Below are positions 1 to 6,754 of a stretch of DNA of 10,583 nt, piece by piece (the stretch's first letter is position 1; the number at the start of each line of letters is the position of its first letter). The position numbers and the translations under genes were made by a program. The notes beneath the pieces were generated by a model, which was given only the letters and a program-made list of their open reading frames with translations, did not search any database and was not told where the DNA came from. Source of the DNA: CAYWGR01 sp964458015 (GTDB taxonomy: Bacteria; Planctomycetota; Planctomycetia; Pirellulales; Thermoguttaceae). The stretch spans positions 1 to 10,583 of the forward strand of contig CAYWGR010000194.1 in NCBI GenBank assembly GCA_964458015.1. The letters are read 5' to 3'.

Positions 1-595
1 CTGGTTTCGCCTCTTGGCCATGCACCGAAGTGCAAGCAAAAACGATTGCAGAAATGGCCAGCCACGTCCAAACGGACATTGAGCGATTCATCGGGAAGCT
101 CTCTATGGAGTTAAAATACACCCTGCGCGCGAAACTACCCTACCCGCGCAAATCCTGCCATTTACTAACTCTAGTATAGTTACCTTATTCTACGGGCGTC
201 AAGTTGACAGTTCATTCCATTCAGGCAATCCGTACTGAATTCGGAAAAACTGACGACCGCATCCGGCGTTCCCCCAAGGCAATCCAAAGCATCCGACCTC
301 TAACGATTGTGTCGGGTATTCCAAGGTGGGGATGGCAGATCTCGCGATGGCTGTTCCAACTGGTATTTCAAATAACCCCACCAGTGGAGATTTTTTGGCA
401 ATTATCTGTTCAGAGCCCTCGTTATGCAACCACCCTATAGGGCTATGCCTTCTGCGGAAAACTTGTTTTTTACAAATACTTTTGCTTGATCTTTGCGCGT
501 CCAGTAATTACCATCGAAGTAAGCGCAGTTTATGTCGTCGGTTACAGTTTACCCCAACGGGTCAACTTCACAGTTCAGGCAGGAGTGCAATTCCT
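1..595. other. Region without a supported gene, upstream of the TPR protein gene
   Basis: No convincing gene is seen in these 595 bases. On the plus strand the frame starting at base 3 is open from the window edge to a TAG at 177-179 (58 codons); it could be the tail of a gene lying to the left, but the peptide matches no family I know. The short ORFs between 199 and 440 on both strands look like chance. A 10-base palindrome CCCTATAGGG lies at 433-442. The promoter of the gene at 596 should lie here, but I found no good pair of -35 and -10 boxes. Confidence 0.4.
581..585 (+). promoter_or_regulatory. Ribosome binding site of the TPR protein gene
   Basis: AGGAG lies 10 bases before the ATG at 596. 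It decides the start: the frame is open back to 326, but the upstream ATGs lack such a site and the residues before 596 do not look like a protein, whereas a signal peptide begins exactly here. Confidence 0.7.
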
Positions 596-1846
596 ATGTT
601 TCGCAGTATCGTCTTGCTGGCCGGAGGCTTGGCATCGCTGGTCGCCGTTTCATCGCCCGCTCAAGAAGTCATTCTCGGACAAAAGTACGGCCGCGGCGTG
701 CATGAGTACTTTTCCGGCGAGTATACCAAAGCCTACGAGCAACTGACGGCAGCGATCGACGCCGGCTCGAAAGATCCGCGTGCTTATTATTTCCGAGGCC
801 TGACCTATCTGAAACTCGGACGCGCGTTGGAATCCGGACAGGATTTCAAAAAGGGCGCGGAACTCGAGAGCAAGGACGTCAATAAGTTTTACAACGTGTC
901 GAAGGCATTGGAGCGCGTGCAAGGTCAAGCTCGCGTTGAGTTAGAAAATTATCGCGTCGAAGCGCGTATGGCCGCTTTGGAAGACGCCGAACGATTCCGC
1001 AAACTGCGTTACGAAGCCATCCAGCGTGAAGAATCGCGTGTGTTGCGCGATCTACCGCCTGCACCGGCCGAAGAAGTCAAAGCTCCTGTTGAACCGGCTG
1101 CTGAAAAACCTGCCGAGCCCGCCGCTGCTGCTGAAAAGCCAGCAGAACCGGCTGCTGCCGCGGATCCGTTTGCCGCACCTGAAGAAAAGCCCGCGGATAA
1201 AAAGGCTGATAAGAAAGCCGCGGAACCGGCCGCTGACGAAGCCGGCGACAAGGCTGCTGCACCTGCCGGCGATGATCCGTTTGGTGCTCCCGCCGACAAG
1301 CCCGCGAAGAAGGCTGCCGCCAAGGTAGAGAAGGAAGAAGAAGAGCCGGCCGCCAAGGCGGAAGGCGCGGATCCCTTCGCACCCGAAGAAAAGCCCGCGA
1401 AGAAGGCCGGCAAGAAAGCTGCGGCCAAGGCGGAAAAAGAAGAAGAGCCCGCCGCTAAGGAAGAAGAACCGGCCGCGAAGGAAAAGGAAGAAGGCGCCGA
1501 TCCGTTCGCCGCCGACGAGAAGCCGGCAAAGAAGACCGGCAAAAAGGCCGAGAAGAAAGAGAAGCCCGCGGCTGACGAGAAGGCCGATGAAAAGGGCAAT
1601 CCGTTCATGGAAGAAGCCGACGCCGCCGAGAAGAAAGCGGATAAGAAAGAAAAGCTGGCCGACGACGAGAAGGAAGCTGCTGCTGACGAGAAACCGGCCG
1701 CTGACGAAGAGTCGGCCGCCGATGAAAAACCCGCCAAGGGCAAGAAGGCCGCCGAGAAGAAGGCCACCGAAAAGAAGGCTGACAAGAAAGCCACTGGCAA
1801 GAAGGCTGCGAAGAAGGGCGACAACGAAGATCCGTTCGCTCAGTAA
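596..1846 (+). CDS. Exported TPR-like protein with Ala/Lys/Glu-rich tail and repeated DPF motifs
   Basis: This 416-residue protein starts with a likely signal peptide (residues 1-22: positively charged start, hydrophobic stretch, then an SSPA cleavage region), so it probably acts outside the cytoplasm. Residues 25-95 resemble one or two TPR helix-turn-helix repeats, with GEYTKAYEQLTAAID followed by AYYFRGLTYLKLGR. Residues 100-150 form a charged helical, possibly coiled-coil segment. From about 155 to the end the chain is almost only Ala, Lys, Glu, Asp and Pro and must be largely disordered. That tail carries five DPF motifs (190, 227, 259, 302, 412) and one NPF (336), mostly followed by a segment like EEKPAKK; the last DPF is five residues from the C-terminus. 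The Lys/Ala blocks recall histone H1-like tails, but a signal peptide argues against DNA binding. Function unknown; TPR domains usually mediate protein contacts. A hairpin terminator follows. Confidence 0.8.
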   Translation: MFRSIVLLAGGLASLVAVSSPAQEVILGQKYGRGVHEYFSGEYTKAYEQLTAAIDAGSKDPRAYYFRGLTYLKLGRALESGQDFKKGAELESKDVNKFYNVSKALERVQGQARVELENYRVEARMAALEDAERFRKLRYEAIQREESRVLRDLPPAPAEEVKAPVEPAAEKPAEPAAAAEKPAEPAAAADPFAAPEEKPADKKADKKAAEPAADEAGDKAAAPAGDDPFGAPADKPAKKAAAKVEKEEEEPAAKAEGADPFAPEEKPAKKAGKKAAAKAEKEEEPAAKEEEPAAKEKEEGADPFAADEKPAKKTGKKAEKKEKPAADEKADEKGNPFMEEADAAEKKADKKEKLADDEKEAAADEKPAADEESAADEKPAKGKKAAEKKATEKKADKKATGKKAAKKGDNEDPFAQ

Positions 1847-1893
1847 TCCTGCGACAAACGGGCGTTTTCTTTCGCCAAAGACGGAAATTGCAC

Positions 1894-1930
1894 ATGGCCC
1901 TCGGTGTAAAAAACATCGAGGGCCATTTTA
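1894..1930 (+). terminator. Hairpin terminator between convergent genes
   Basis: A 13-base stem (1894-1906 with 1914-1926, one G-T pair) encloses a 7-base TAAAAAA loop and is followed by TTTTATTA, a classic Rho-independent form for the plus-strand TPR gene. It lies 48 bases after that stop and 27 bases beyond the stop of the converging minus-strand gene. The minus-strand side lacks a clean T-run, so it may stop that transcript less well. Confidence 0.85.
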
Positions 1931-1952
1931 TTATGCCAAAGTAGGAATGGGA

Positions 1953-3401
1953 TTATCCGAACAACAGGCCGGCGTAACCGACGACGCGGTCTGTGGGGCC
2001 TCCAGTGTCGGCGCTAGTGGCATAGCCAACCGTCTTGCAACGGTTTAGGCATCCGAGCTTTTGAAGCGCCTTCATGACAATCACACAAGGCCCTATGCCG
2101 CACATGCTGATGCGGTTTCTCCATACCGTGTCGTAAACACGTTCGGGATCCAGCGACTCGATAGCATCCAAGGCAAGCCGATCCAGGCGACGGGTCGCCG
2201 CATCGTCGGCAAAATGGTTCATATCGCTCGATATGATCAACAGCGGCCGCTCGGGCATATCCCGCAATACCTCGGCCATTTGATCGCCGAAGTGGAGCAA
2301 ATCCGTCAGGCCTCCGCCGCCCACGGTGATGCCGACCACGCGAAGCTTGGGGGCAAGTCGTGCCAATAAGGGCAATTGCACCTCGATGGCGTGTTCTTCG
2401 CGATGAGCCATCGCATCGGGTTCCAAACCAGTAATACCGCCGGCCAACCGCGCAGCCAGTTCCGGATCGGACTCCAACTGGCCTCCCGTGAAAAGCCAGC
2501 GGCCGTGCGGCTCGACGGCCCATTGCGAGCCTGGCACGCGATGTTTGGGGCAAAGAATGATCGCTCGTGAAGGAAACTGCACGCATCGGAACACCGACGC
2601 AGCCAGTCGGCCGGAATAGATCCAACCGGCATGAGGAACCATGATTCCGGCCCACGCTTGAGGCGTCATCGGCGCGGGACCGGCAAACATCGCGTCCATT
2701 TCGCGTGTGATTTCATTCGCCGTGCCAGGATAAAAAACGCCGGCCACGGCCGCAGGGCGTGCGCCCGACTCTTCGGGCATCAACCGCCCACGGATTTCCT
2801 CGCCCTCGAAAATGAGCAGTTCCGTGTCGTCCTTTTTCCAAGCATCCGTCGGCAAACCGGCCTTGATGCAAACTTGCTGCAAGAAGGCCAACGCATCGAG
2901 ATGATGTTCCACAGCGACGCCGGGCAGCAATAATCCGCGGGAAAACCCTCGCGAAATCAACAGTCCGTGCTTGCCAATCGTAATGGCCTTCACACGGTCC
3001 TCGCCGCGCGCCTTGACGGGTTCGGGCCCCCAAAGAATCCACACGTCCATATCCAACGCAGTCAGTTCGTCGGGCCGAATCGGTGGAAAGCGGGGATCCT
3101 CGGTCGCAGCTCGGTCGGCGGCATTGTCCAACGCCTTATAAAATGGAACCGACGATTCGATGTGCCCGCAGCACGAACGAAGTTGGCTTGCCCGGCGTAA
3201 TGTCACGAAGGCCCCAAAGACAGGCGTTTCGGCCACTGCGGCCAACAGGTATCGCGTGGATTCGCCCCGCTGTCCTTGCACGGCCGCCGTGACGCGCCGG
3301 CACGCTGCACGAAAGATCTGCGACGCTTGTTCCTTGGTGAACGTCGGCCGCGACGTTGGTCCGGCAGCTTCCGATGTTTGATCGGCAGAGTATTCCATCA
3401 T
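1953..3401 (-). CDS. amrA-amrB: AMMECR1-Memo fusion protein (AmmeMemoRadiSam proteins A and B)
   Basis: This 482-residue protein joins two parts of the AmmeMemoRadiSam system, which are often separate genes. Residues 25-205 are an AMMECR1 domain: FGAFVTLRR, the core LRSCCG at 74-79 (usually LRGCIG), EDPRFPPIRPDEL, GLLLPGVA, and CIKAGLPTDAW. Residues 215-482 are a Memo domain, a relative of class III (LigB-type) extradiol dioxygenases. Likely metal-site residues, by alignment from memory with human MEMO1, are His257 (VPHAGWIYSG), His287 (CPKHRVPG), Asp393 and His396 (SSDMNH), and Cys434 (SMCGIGPC); the site looks intact. The reaction is unknown to me. The start is ATG at 3399-3401; a second ATG follows directly, and upstream is a run of Gs rather than a canonical ribosome site. 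The gene lies 58 bases after the radical SAM gene and is probably cotranscribed with it. Confidence 0.92.
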   Translation of the reverse strand: MMEYSADQTSEAAGPTSRPTFTKEQASQIFRAACRRVTAAVQGQRGESTRYLLAAVAETPVFGAFVTLRRASQLRSCCGHIESSVPFYKALDNAADRAATEDPRFPPIRPDELTALDMDVWILWGPEPVKARGEDRVKAITIGKHGLLISRGFSRGLLLPGVAVEHHLDALAFLQQVCIKAGLPTDAWKKDDTELLIFEGEEIRGRLMPEESGARPAAVAGVFYPGTANEITREMDAMFAGPAPMTPQAWAGIMVPHAGWIYSGRLAASVFRCVQFPSRAIILCPKHRVPGSQWAVEPHGRWLFTGGQLESDPELAARLAGGITGLEPDAMAHREEHAIEVQLPLLARLAPKLRVVGITVGGGGLTDLLHFGDQMAEVLRDMPERPLLIISSDMNHFADDAATRRLDRLALDAIESLDPERVYDTVWRNRISMCGIGPCVIVMKALQKLGCLNRCKTVGYATSADTGGPTDRVVGYAGLLFG

Positions 3402-3459
3402 GACACCCCCCCATGCACCCTAGACCCAACAACAACCGCCCCGAACGGCAAGCCAAGGC

Positions 3460-4512
3460 TCAGTTTTCAATCTCGACCGGCATCCTTCTTCCGCCCCAAG
3501 TGCCGACCGTATCGTCGAAGTGCCCTGCAATCGGCGTCTGGCAATGCAGACATCGGCCGCCGCGTATTGCGAAGCCTTCGATGGCGTAGCCGTCGCGACG
3601 AATGACTGCCTTGCCGCAACCGGGGCAATACGTGTGCTGCCGCTCGGGGTCGCAAACGTTGCCCGTGTAAACATACCGTATTCCCGCTTCTCGGGCGATA
3701 TCATAAGCCATCTTCAACGCAGCCGGCGAGGTCGGCCGACGGTCGATCAGTTTGAAATCCGGGTGAAAAGCCGAAAAATGCAGCGGCACGTCGGGCCCCA
3801 ACTCCTTGAAAATCCACTCGCACATGCGGCGGATTTCGTCGGGCGAATCGTTCGCCTGTGGAATAACCAGATTGGTCATTTCAAGCCATACGTGACTTTC
3901 GTGGACCAGCCAGCGAAGCGTGTCGAGCACCGGCTGTAATTGTCCGCCGCAATAGTGCCGATAAAAATCCTCGGTAAATCCTTTCAAGTCCACATTGGCC
4001 GCATTGATGAATTCAAAAAAAGCAGGCCGTGCCTCGGCTGTGATATAGCCCGACGTAACAGCGACCGTTTTTACATCCACTGCATGACATTCGCGAGCTG
4101 TGTCGATGGCATATTCCGCCCAGATAATCGGATCGTTGTACGTAAAGGCGACACTGCGGCAGTTGTTGCGTTGTGCCGCCTTGGCGATTGCCTTCGGCGT
4201 GGCCCATTCACAGGCCGCTTCAATATCGCGCGACCGCGACATCGTCCAATTCTGGCAGTACGTGCAACCCAAGTTGCAGCCGGGCGTACCGAACGACAAA
4301 ACCGATGTACCGGGATAAAACTGGTTGAGCGGTTTCTTCTCGATCGGATCGATGCAGAAGCCGGTGCTGCGTCCATAGGTGGTCGAAACGATCTGACCTT
4401 CGCGGTTCTCTCGCACGAAGCAAAATCCCCGGTCGCCCTGCCTTAAGGCACAATGCCGGGGGCATAAATCGCAAATCTGCCGCGAGTGATCATCGGAGTC
4501 ATGCTGCCACAT
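3460..4512 (-). CDS. amrS: AmmeMemoRadiSam system radical SAM enzyme
   Basis: This 350-residue enzyme of the radical SAM superfamily is close to the PflA-like activating enzymes. The Fe4S4-binding CX3CX2C motif is Cys79, Cys83 and Cys86 (CNLGCTYCQNW). N-terminal cysteines at 14, 17, 21 and 31 (ICDLCPRHC then GFC) are typical of this subfamily. AFTYNDPIIW at 122-131, VDLKGF at 174-179 and HFSAFHPDF at 245-253 fit the barrel and active-site strands of the family. A C-terminal zinc-ribbon-like pair, CPGCG (296-300) and CLHC (321-324), ends the protein. The enzyme would cleave SAM to a 5'-deoxyadenosyl radical in the cytoplasm; its substrate is unknown. The start is the first ATG in frame; no clear ribosome site is visible. 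It is followed by the AMMECR1-Memo fusion and preceded, 54 bases upstream, by an iron-sulfur flavoprotein that might supply electrons (inference). Confidence 0.95.
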   Translation of the reverse strand: MWQHDSDDHSRQICDLCPRHCALRQGDRGFCFVRENREGQIVSTTYGRSTGFCIDPIEKKPLNQFYPGTSVLSFGTPGCNLGCTYCQNWTMSRSRDIEAACEWATPKAIAKAAQRNNCRSVAFTYNDPIIWAEYAIDTARECHAVDVKTVAVTSGYITAEARPAFFEFINAANVDLKGFTEDFYRHYCGGQLQPVLDTLRWLVHESHVWLEMTNLVIPQANDSPDEIRRMCEWIFKELGPDVPLHFSAFHPDFKLIDRRPTSPAALKMAYDIAREAGIRYVYTGNVCDPERQHTYCPGCGKAVIRRDGYAIEGFAIRGGRCLHCQTPIAGHFDDTVGTWGGRRMPVEIEN

Positions 4513-4566
4513 ACTAAAATCATATCCAATACCACCCTATCGGGAGTATCATGCTGAAGAGGTGGT

Positions 4567-5520
4567 TTACGAGACCAATTTCTTCCCCAATCGGCGTGCT
4601 TTTCGTTTGGCTCGCTCCCCGATGTCTTGTTTCGACTGTTGCGCGGCAAGGCCGATGAACAGAACGCCCACGGTTTTAGCCCCCAGCAGCCCCGCACAGC
4701 TTTTCAACAGGCCGACCATGCGTGTCATCAACCGGGCAAGCAACGATGGCGCCGCCGAGGAAACGACAATCACGGCCCGCTTGGTTTTCTTTACGTCGCG
4801 TATCTTGGGAGCATGTTCGCCCCACGGCCAATAGGCAAAACAAACGAGCCGCTCGATAAATCGCTTCATTACGGCCGTGACCGTCCAAAAATTCATCGGC
4901 GAAGCAAGCACAATCGCATCCGACCGTTCGATCTCATCGAGAATTTCACGCATGTCATCCGCCAAGGGGCACACGCCGCGGGACAATCCCTCTTCCTGCG
5001 TGCAAGATCGACAATTCGTGCAGAATTCGATATGTCGGTCGATCAAGTAGACTTTGTTCGTCTCCGCGCCTGCTTCTCGCGCCGAAGCCAATAGCTCTTC
5101 GACTGCCGTATCAATAATGCCGCCTTTGCGATATGTTCCGAGAATGGCTATAATTTTACAGGGTTTGCTCATGGTTTCTCCGTCTGGATCAGTGCCACCA
5201 CATGTTTCTTGCCACATTTGCCAAATGTCAGATGCCGTTTTCCGGTAGTGCGATCTTGGCCCTGCACAATTGCCAAACCAGCGAGTAAACTCATCATGGA
5301 CAACCGAGAGAACGTCGTCCTCCGTTACACAGGATTTCAATCTTGGGATAATCGTCTCTGCTTCAGCCTCGTACTCGTCAGTATTGGATTCGTAGCTTAT
5401 CCCCATAGGGTCATTCTTGAACAAACTCTCAGAAATAGCTCGGAAGAGATTTTGATATGATAATCGAGCCTCCTTATCTCTTTTGAATGTTGCAGTTACG
5501 TTAAGCGGCAATTTATCCAT
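4567..5520 (-). CDS. Iron-sulfur flavoprotein (NADPH-dependent FMN reductase fold) with an extra N-terminal domain
   Basis: The reading frame gives 317 residues in two parts. Residues 117-317 are a flavodoxin-like domain of the iron-sulfur flavoprotein / FMN reductase type: phosphate-loop region ILGTYRKGG (126-134), a cysteine cluster Cys167, Cys170, Cys173 and Cys184, DDMREI, and ASPMNFWTVTAVMKRFIER. It should bind FMN and probably an Fe-S cluster and move electrons. Residues 1-116 resemble a small stand-alone hypothetical protein family as I recall it (NDPMGISYESNTDEYE, then IIPRLKSCVTEDDVLSVVHDE and WFG). No stop separates the two. The second part has its own ATG (5170-5172) with a strong ribosome site, so a separate 201-residue protein (4567-5172) may be made as well as, or instead of, the fusion. 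The far start at 5520 has a weak ribosome site. A TATAAA lies at 5553-5558 on this strand without a good -35 box. The radical SAM gene follows after 54 bases. Confidence 0.8.
   Translation of the reverse strand: MDKLPLNVTATFKRDKEARLSYQNLFRAISESLFKNDPMGISYESNTDEYEAEAETIIPRLKSCVTEDDVLSVVHDEFTRWFGNCAGPRSHYRKTASDIWQMWQETCGGTDPDGETMSKPCKIIAILGTYRKGGIIDTAVEELLASAREAGAETNKVYLIDRHIEFCTNCRSCTQEEGLSRGVCPLADDMREILDEIERSDAIVLASPMNFWTVTAVMKRFIERLVCFAYWPWGEHAPKIRDVKKTKRAVIVVSSAAPSLLARLMTRMVGLLKSCAGLLGAKTVGVLFIGLAAQQSKQDIGERAKRKARRLGKKLVS
5177..5181 (-). promoter_or_regulatory. Internal ribosome binding site before the flavodoxin domain
   Basis: On the minus strand GGAGA sits four bases before ATG AGC AAA (ATG at 5170-5172), exactly where the flavodoxin domain begins. 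It is the best ribosome site in this gene group and suggests independent initiation inside the longer frame. Confidence 0.6.
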
Positions 5521-5677
5521 ATCGACATTATTTCTCGCAAAGATGTTCCGGCTTTATAGGTCATGTTTTTGGCATAACATCTGGCCGAATCCTCGATTCT
5601 TTCTATTGAAGCGTAACCTACGTTACTGTTCATTTTCCGATTCTATTTTGGTTTATCGAGAACGTACTCGACTCAAC

Positions 5678-6109
5678 TTAGGTATTGGTTTCTGCGAATG
5701 GTTCCGCTGCAACTTGGAATTCGTCTTCGTAAACTATATAGCCTGGCTTGGCCGTTCGGATCACCTCGACCATAACGCCATGCGATTCCAGAACTGCCGC
5801 TAGTTCGTACATTTTGGCAATATGATCACTTGCGGTGTCCTTAAACCAACTAAGGGCCTTGGGAGCGGGATGGGGTCTGTTCGATTTTGAAAAGGATCTC
5901 GGTTTATTCAGATACTTGCTGAACCAACCTCGCAGTTCATCTACCCTTGCTTCTTCATGTGCAAATAATTTGCCGATGTCTCTTATTCTTGCTATTGCGT
6001 GAAATAGTCCTTGTCTCCGATTGGAGTCTTCATCGACGTGGTTTGTTACAAAGCGAAGGTACATGGCAAGTGTATGAAAAGACGCAATGACCTTTATTGT
6101 CCCAATCAT
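5678..6109 (-). CDS. Conserved hypothetical protein, last gene of a toxin-antitoxin-like cassette
   Basis: This is a 143-residue protein. I do not recognise a named domain. The second half has well-ordered blocks: LNKPRSFSKSNRPHP (67-81), ALSWFKDTASDHIAKMYELAAVLESHG (85-111, helical) and RTAKPGYIVYEDEFQVAAEPF (118-138, beta strands). I recall similar blocks in uncharacterised bacterial proteins, but cannot verify this. The first 60 residues look helical. The frame is open to 6223, but ATG at 6107-6109 is preferred because it overlaps the stop of the preceding antitoxin-like gene as ATGA, the usual sign of translational coupling. Residues upstream of that ATG are the antitoxin gene read in another frame. 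It could be the toxin partner of that antitoxin, or an unrelated cargo gene. No catalytic motif is evident, and no signal peptide or membrane segment is seen. Confidence 0.65.
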   Translation of the reverse strand: MIGTIKVIASFHTLAMYLRFVTNHVDEDSNRRQGLFHAIARIRDIGKLFAHEEARVDELRGWFSKYLNKPRSFSKSNRPHPAPKALSWFKDTASDHIAKMYELAAVLESHGVMVEVIRTAKPGYIVYEDEFQVAAEPFAETNT

Positions 6110-6294
6110 CCACGCTTTCTGATGATCTCTTCCTCTTTCTGAAACGGGAAGCCGAGTGATCCATTTTCGGAATTCGCTTCGATTTCGCGGCCCCTTTTGC
6201 CCCCGTCGTGTTCGAGAAACCACTGTCTGAACTGAGAGTATTCCTCCCTCGATAGCGCGGTGACGGCCTTCTTAAGTTCTTCGATCTTGGCCAA
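6106..6294 (-). CDS. Small antitoxin-like protein (orphan, TTG start)
   Basis: This 62-residue protein begins MAKIEELKKAVTALSREEYS, followed by QFRQWFLEHD and then EIEANSENGSLGF. This resembles short antitoxins usually found before RelE/ParE-type toxins (pattern: helix, L-S/P-x-E-E-(Y/F)-x-x-(F/L)-x-x-W, then W-D-x-x-I-E-x-D-x-x-x-G-x-L-D). The usual WD before the IE block is here KRG, and the Asp of GKLD is Gly, so the family match is partial. The frame has a TGA (the stop of hicA) 9 bases upstream and no ATG or GTG between, so TTG at 6292-6294 is the only plausible start; translation is probably coupled to hicA. Its stop overlaps the ATG of the next gene. Instead of a RelE-like toxin, the next gene encodes an unrecognised 143-residue protein. 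Confidence 0.6.
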   Translation of the reverse strand: MAKIEELKKAVTALSREEYSQFRQWFLEHDGGKRGREIEANSENGSLGFPFQKEEEIIRKRG

Positions 6295-6303
6295 ATTCGT
6301 GCA

Positions 6304-6492
6304 TCATTTCCCGAAGGGGATTCCCAAATCCTTGCAGATTTTCCGAGCCAGCTGATCTCGTATCTCTGTATGCCTGGGGACAGAGGAGCGTTTGTTCTGT
6401 GTGGGATTCAACCACCATGAATGGCAGCCGCCCTCACGGATAAAGATGCAACCATGTCGGTTGAGGTGTTTGAGAAGATCAGTGCGTTTCAT
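6304..6492 (-). CDS. hicA: HicA-type mRNA interferase toxin
   Basis: This 62-residue protein has the full HicA (YcfA-like) pattern: MKRTDLLKHLNRHGC, REGGCHSWW with the likely catalytic His24, SSVPRHTEI at 36-44, and the closing KICKDLGIP. HicA toxins have a double-stranded RNA-binding-like fold and cleave mRNA in a ribosome-independent way; HicB binds and inhibits them. The length is normal and nothing appears broken. Its ATG overlaps the stop of hicB by four bases (ATGA, 6489-6492), so the antitoxin is translated first. The next gene starts 9 bases after its stop. Confidence 0.92.
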   Translation of the reverse strand: MKRTDLLKHLNRHGCIFIREGGCHSWWLNPTQNKRSSVPRHTEIRDQLARKICKDLGIPFGK

Positions 6493-6701
6493 ACCGTGAG
6501 ACGTTCTTCGGTGTAGTCAGAAGCAGCCGCTTGAATCGCTTCTTCTCGGTTGAATTCGAGAACTTCTTTCAACGTAACCCGCAAACTAGTAAGCAGATCC
6601 TCACGGGTTTTCTCCTGACAGTTGACTCCAGGAACCTCCTCGATCCAACCGATCCACCAACCGCCGTCTTGTTTTGTGATTGCCGTATAGGTGTTTTCCA
6701 T
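6489..6701 (-). CDS. hicB: HicB-type antitoxin, short form
   Basis: This 70-residue protein begins MENTYTAITKQDGGWWIGWIEEVPGV, then NCQEKTREDLLTSLRVTLKEVLE: the partly conserved RNase H-like HicB fold, with the first strands and the helix after the GxNxQ region. It lacks the C-terminal ribbon-helix-helix or HTH DNA-binding part found in longer HicB proteins, so it may not autoregulate the operon alone. It would neutralise the HicA encoded just downstream. The frame extends to a TTG at 6714-6716, but ATG at 6699-6701 is chosen because GGGAG lies eight bases before it and the fold begins there. It is the first gene of the four-gene cassette. Confidence 0.88.
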   Translation of the reverse strand: MENTYTAITKQDGGWWIGWIEEVPGVNCQEKTREDLLTSLRVTLKEVLEFNREEAIQAAASDYTEERLTV

Positions 6702-6709
6702 CGGTAAAT

Positions 6710-6714
6710 CTCCC
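6710..6714 (-). promoter_or_regulatory. Ribosome binding site of hicB
   Basis: GGGAG on the minus strand lies eight bases before the ATG at 6699-6701. It overlaps the alternative TTG start and so favours the ATG. Confidence 0.6.
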
Positions 6715-6754
6715 AATGCAGGTATCCGGTTATCCTATTGACCTTTGCATCGCT

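Noticed and set aside
1..21. Minus-strand ATG at 19-21 that could begin a gene running off the left edge.
   Set aside because: Seven codons cannot be judged, and no ribosome site precedes it.
3..179. Plus-strand frame open from the left edge, possibly the end of a gene.
   Set aside because: Only 58 codons, no recognisable motif, and no ribosome or terminator context; kept only as a note in the upstream region.
326..595. Extension of the TPR protein frame upstream to an ATG at 326, giving 506 residues.
   Set aside because: The added 90 residues do not look like a protein, and the AGGAG site plus signal peptide place the start at 596.
1009..1824. Long open frame (271 residues) on the minus strand across the low-complexity tail.
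   Set aside because: It is a Ser/Ala/Phe-rich mirror of the Lys/Glu/Ala codons of the real gene and has no protein-like features.
5613..5671. Small hairpins (GTAAC/GTTAC at 5613-5626 and TCGAG/CTCGA at 5656-5671) after the cassette as terminators.
   Set aside because: Stems of only five bases without a following T-run; too weak to call.
6110..6223. Upstream extension of the 143-residue protein to 181 residues.
   Set aside because: This stretch is the antitoxin-like gene read in another frame; the ATGA overlap gives the natural start at 6109.
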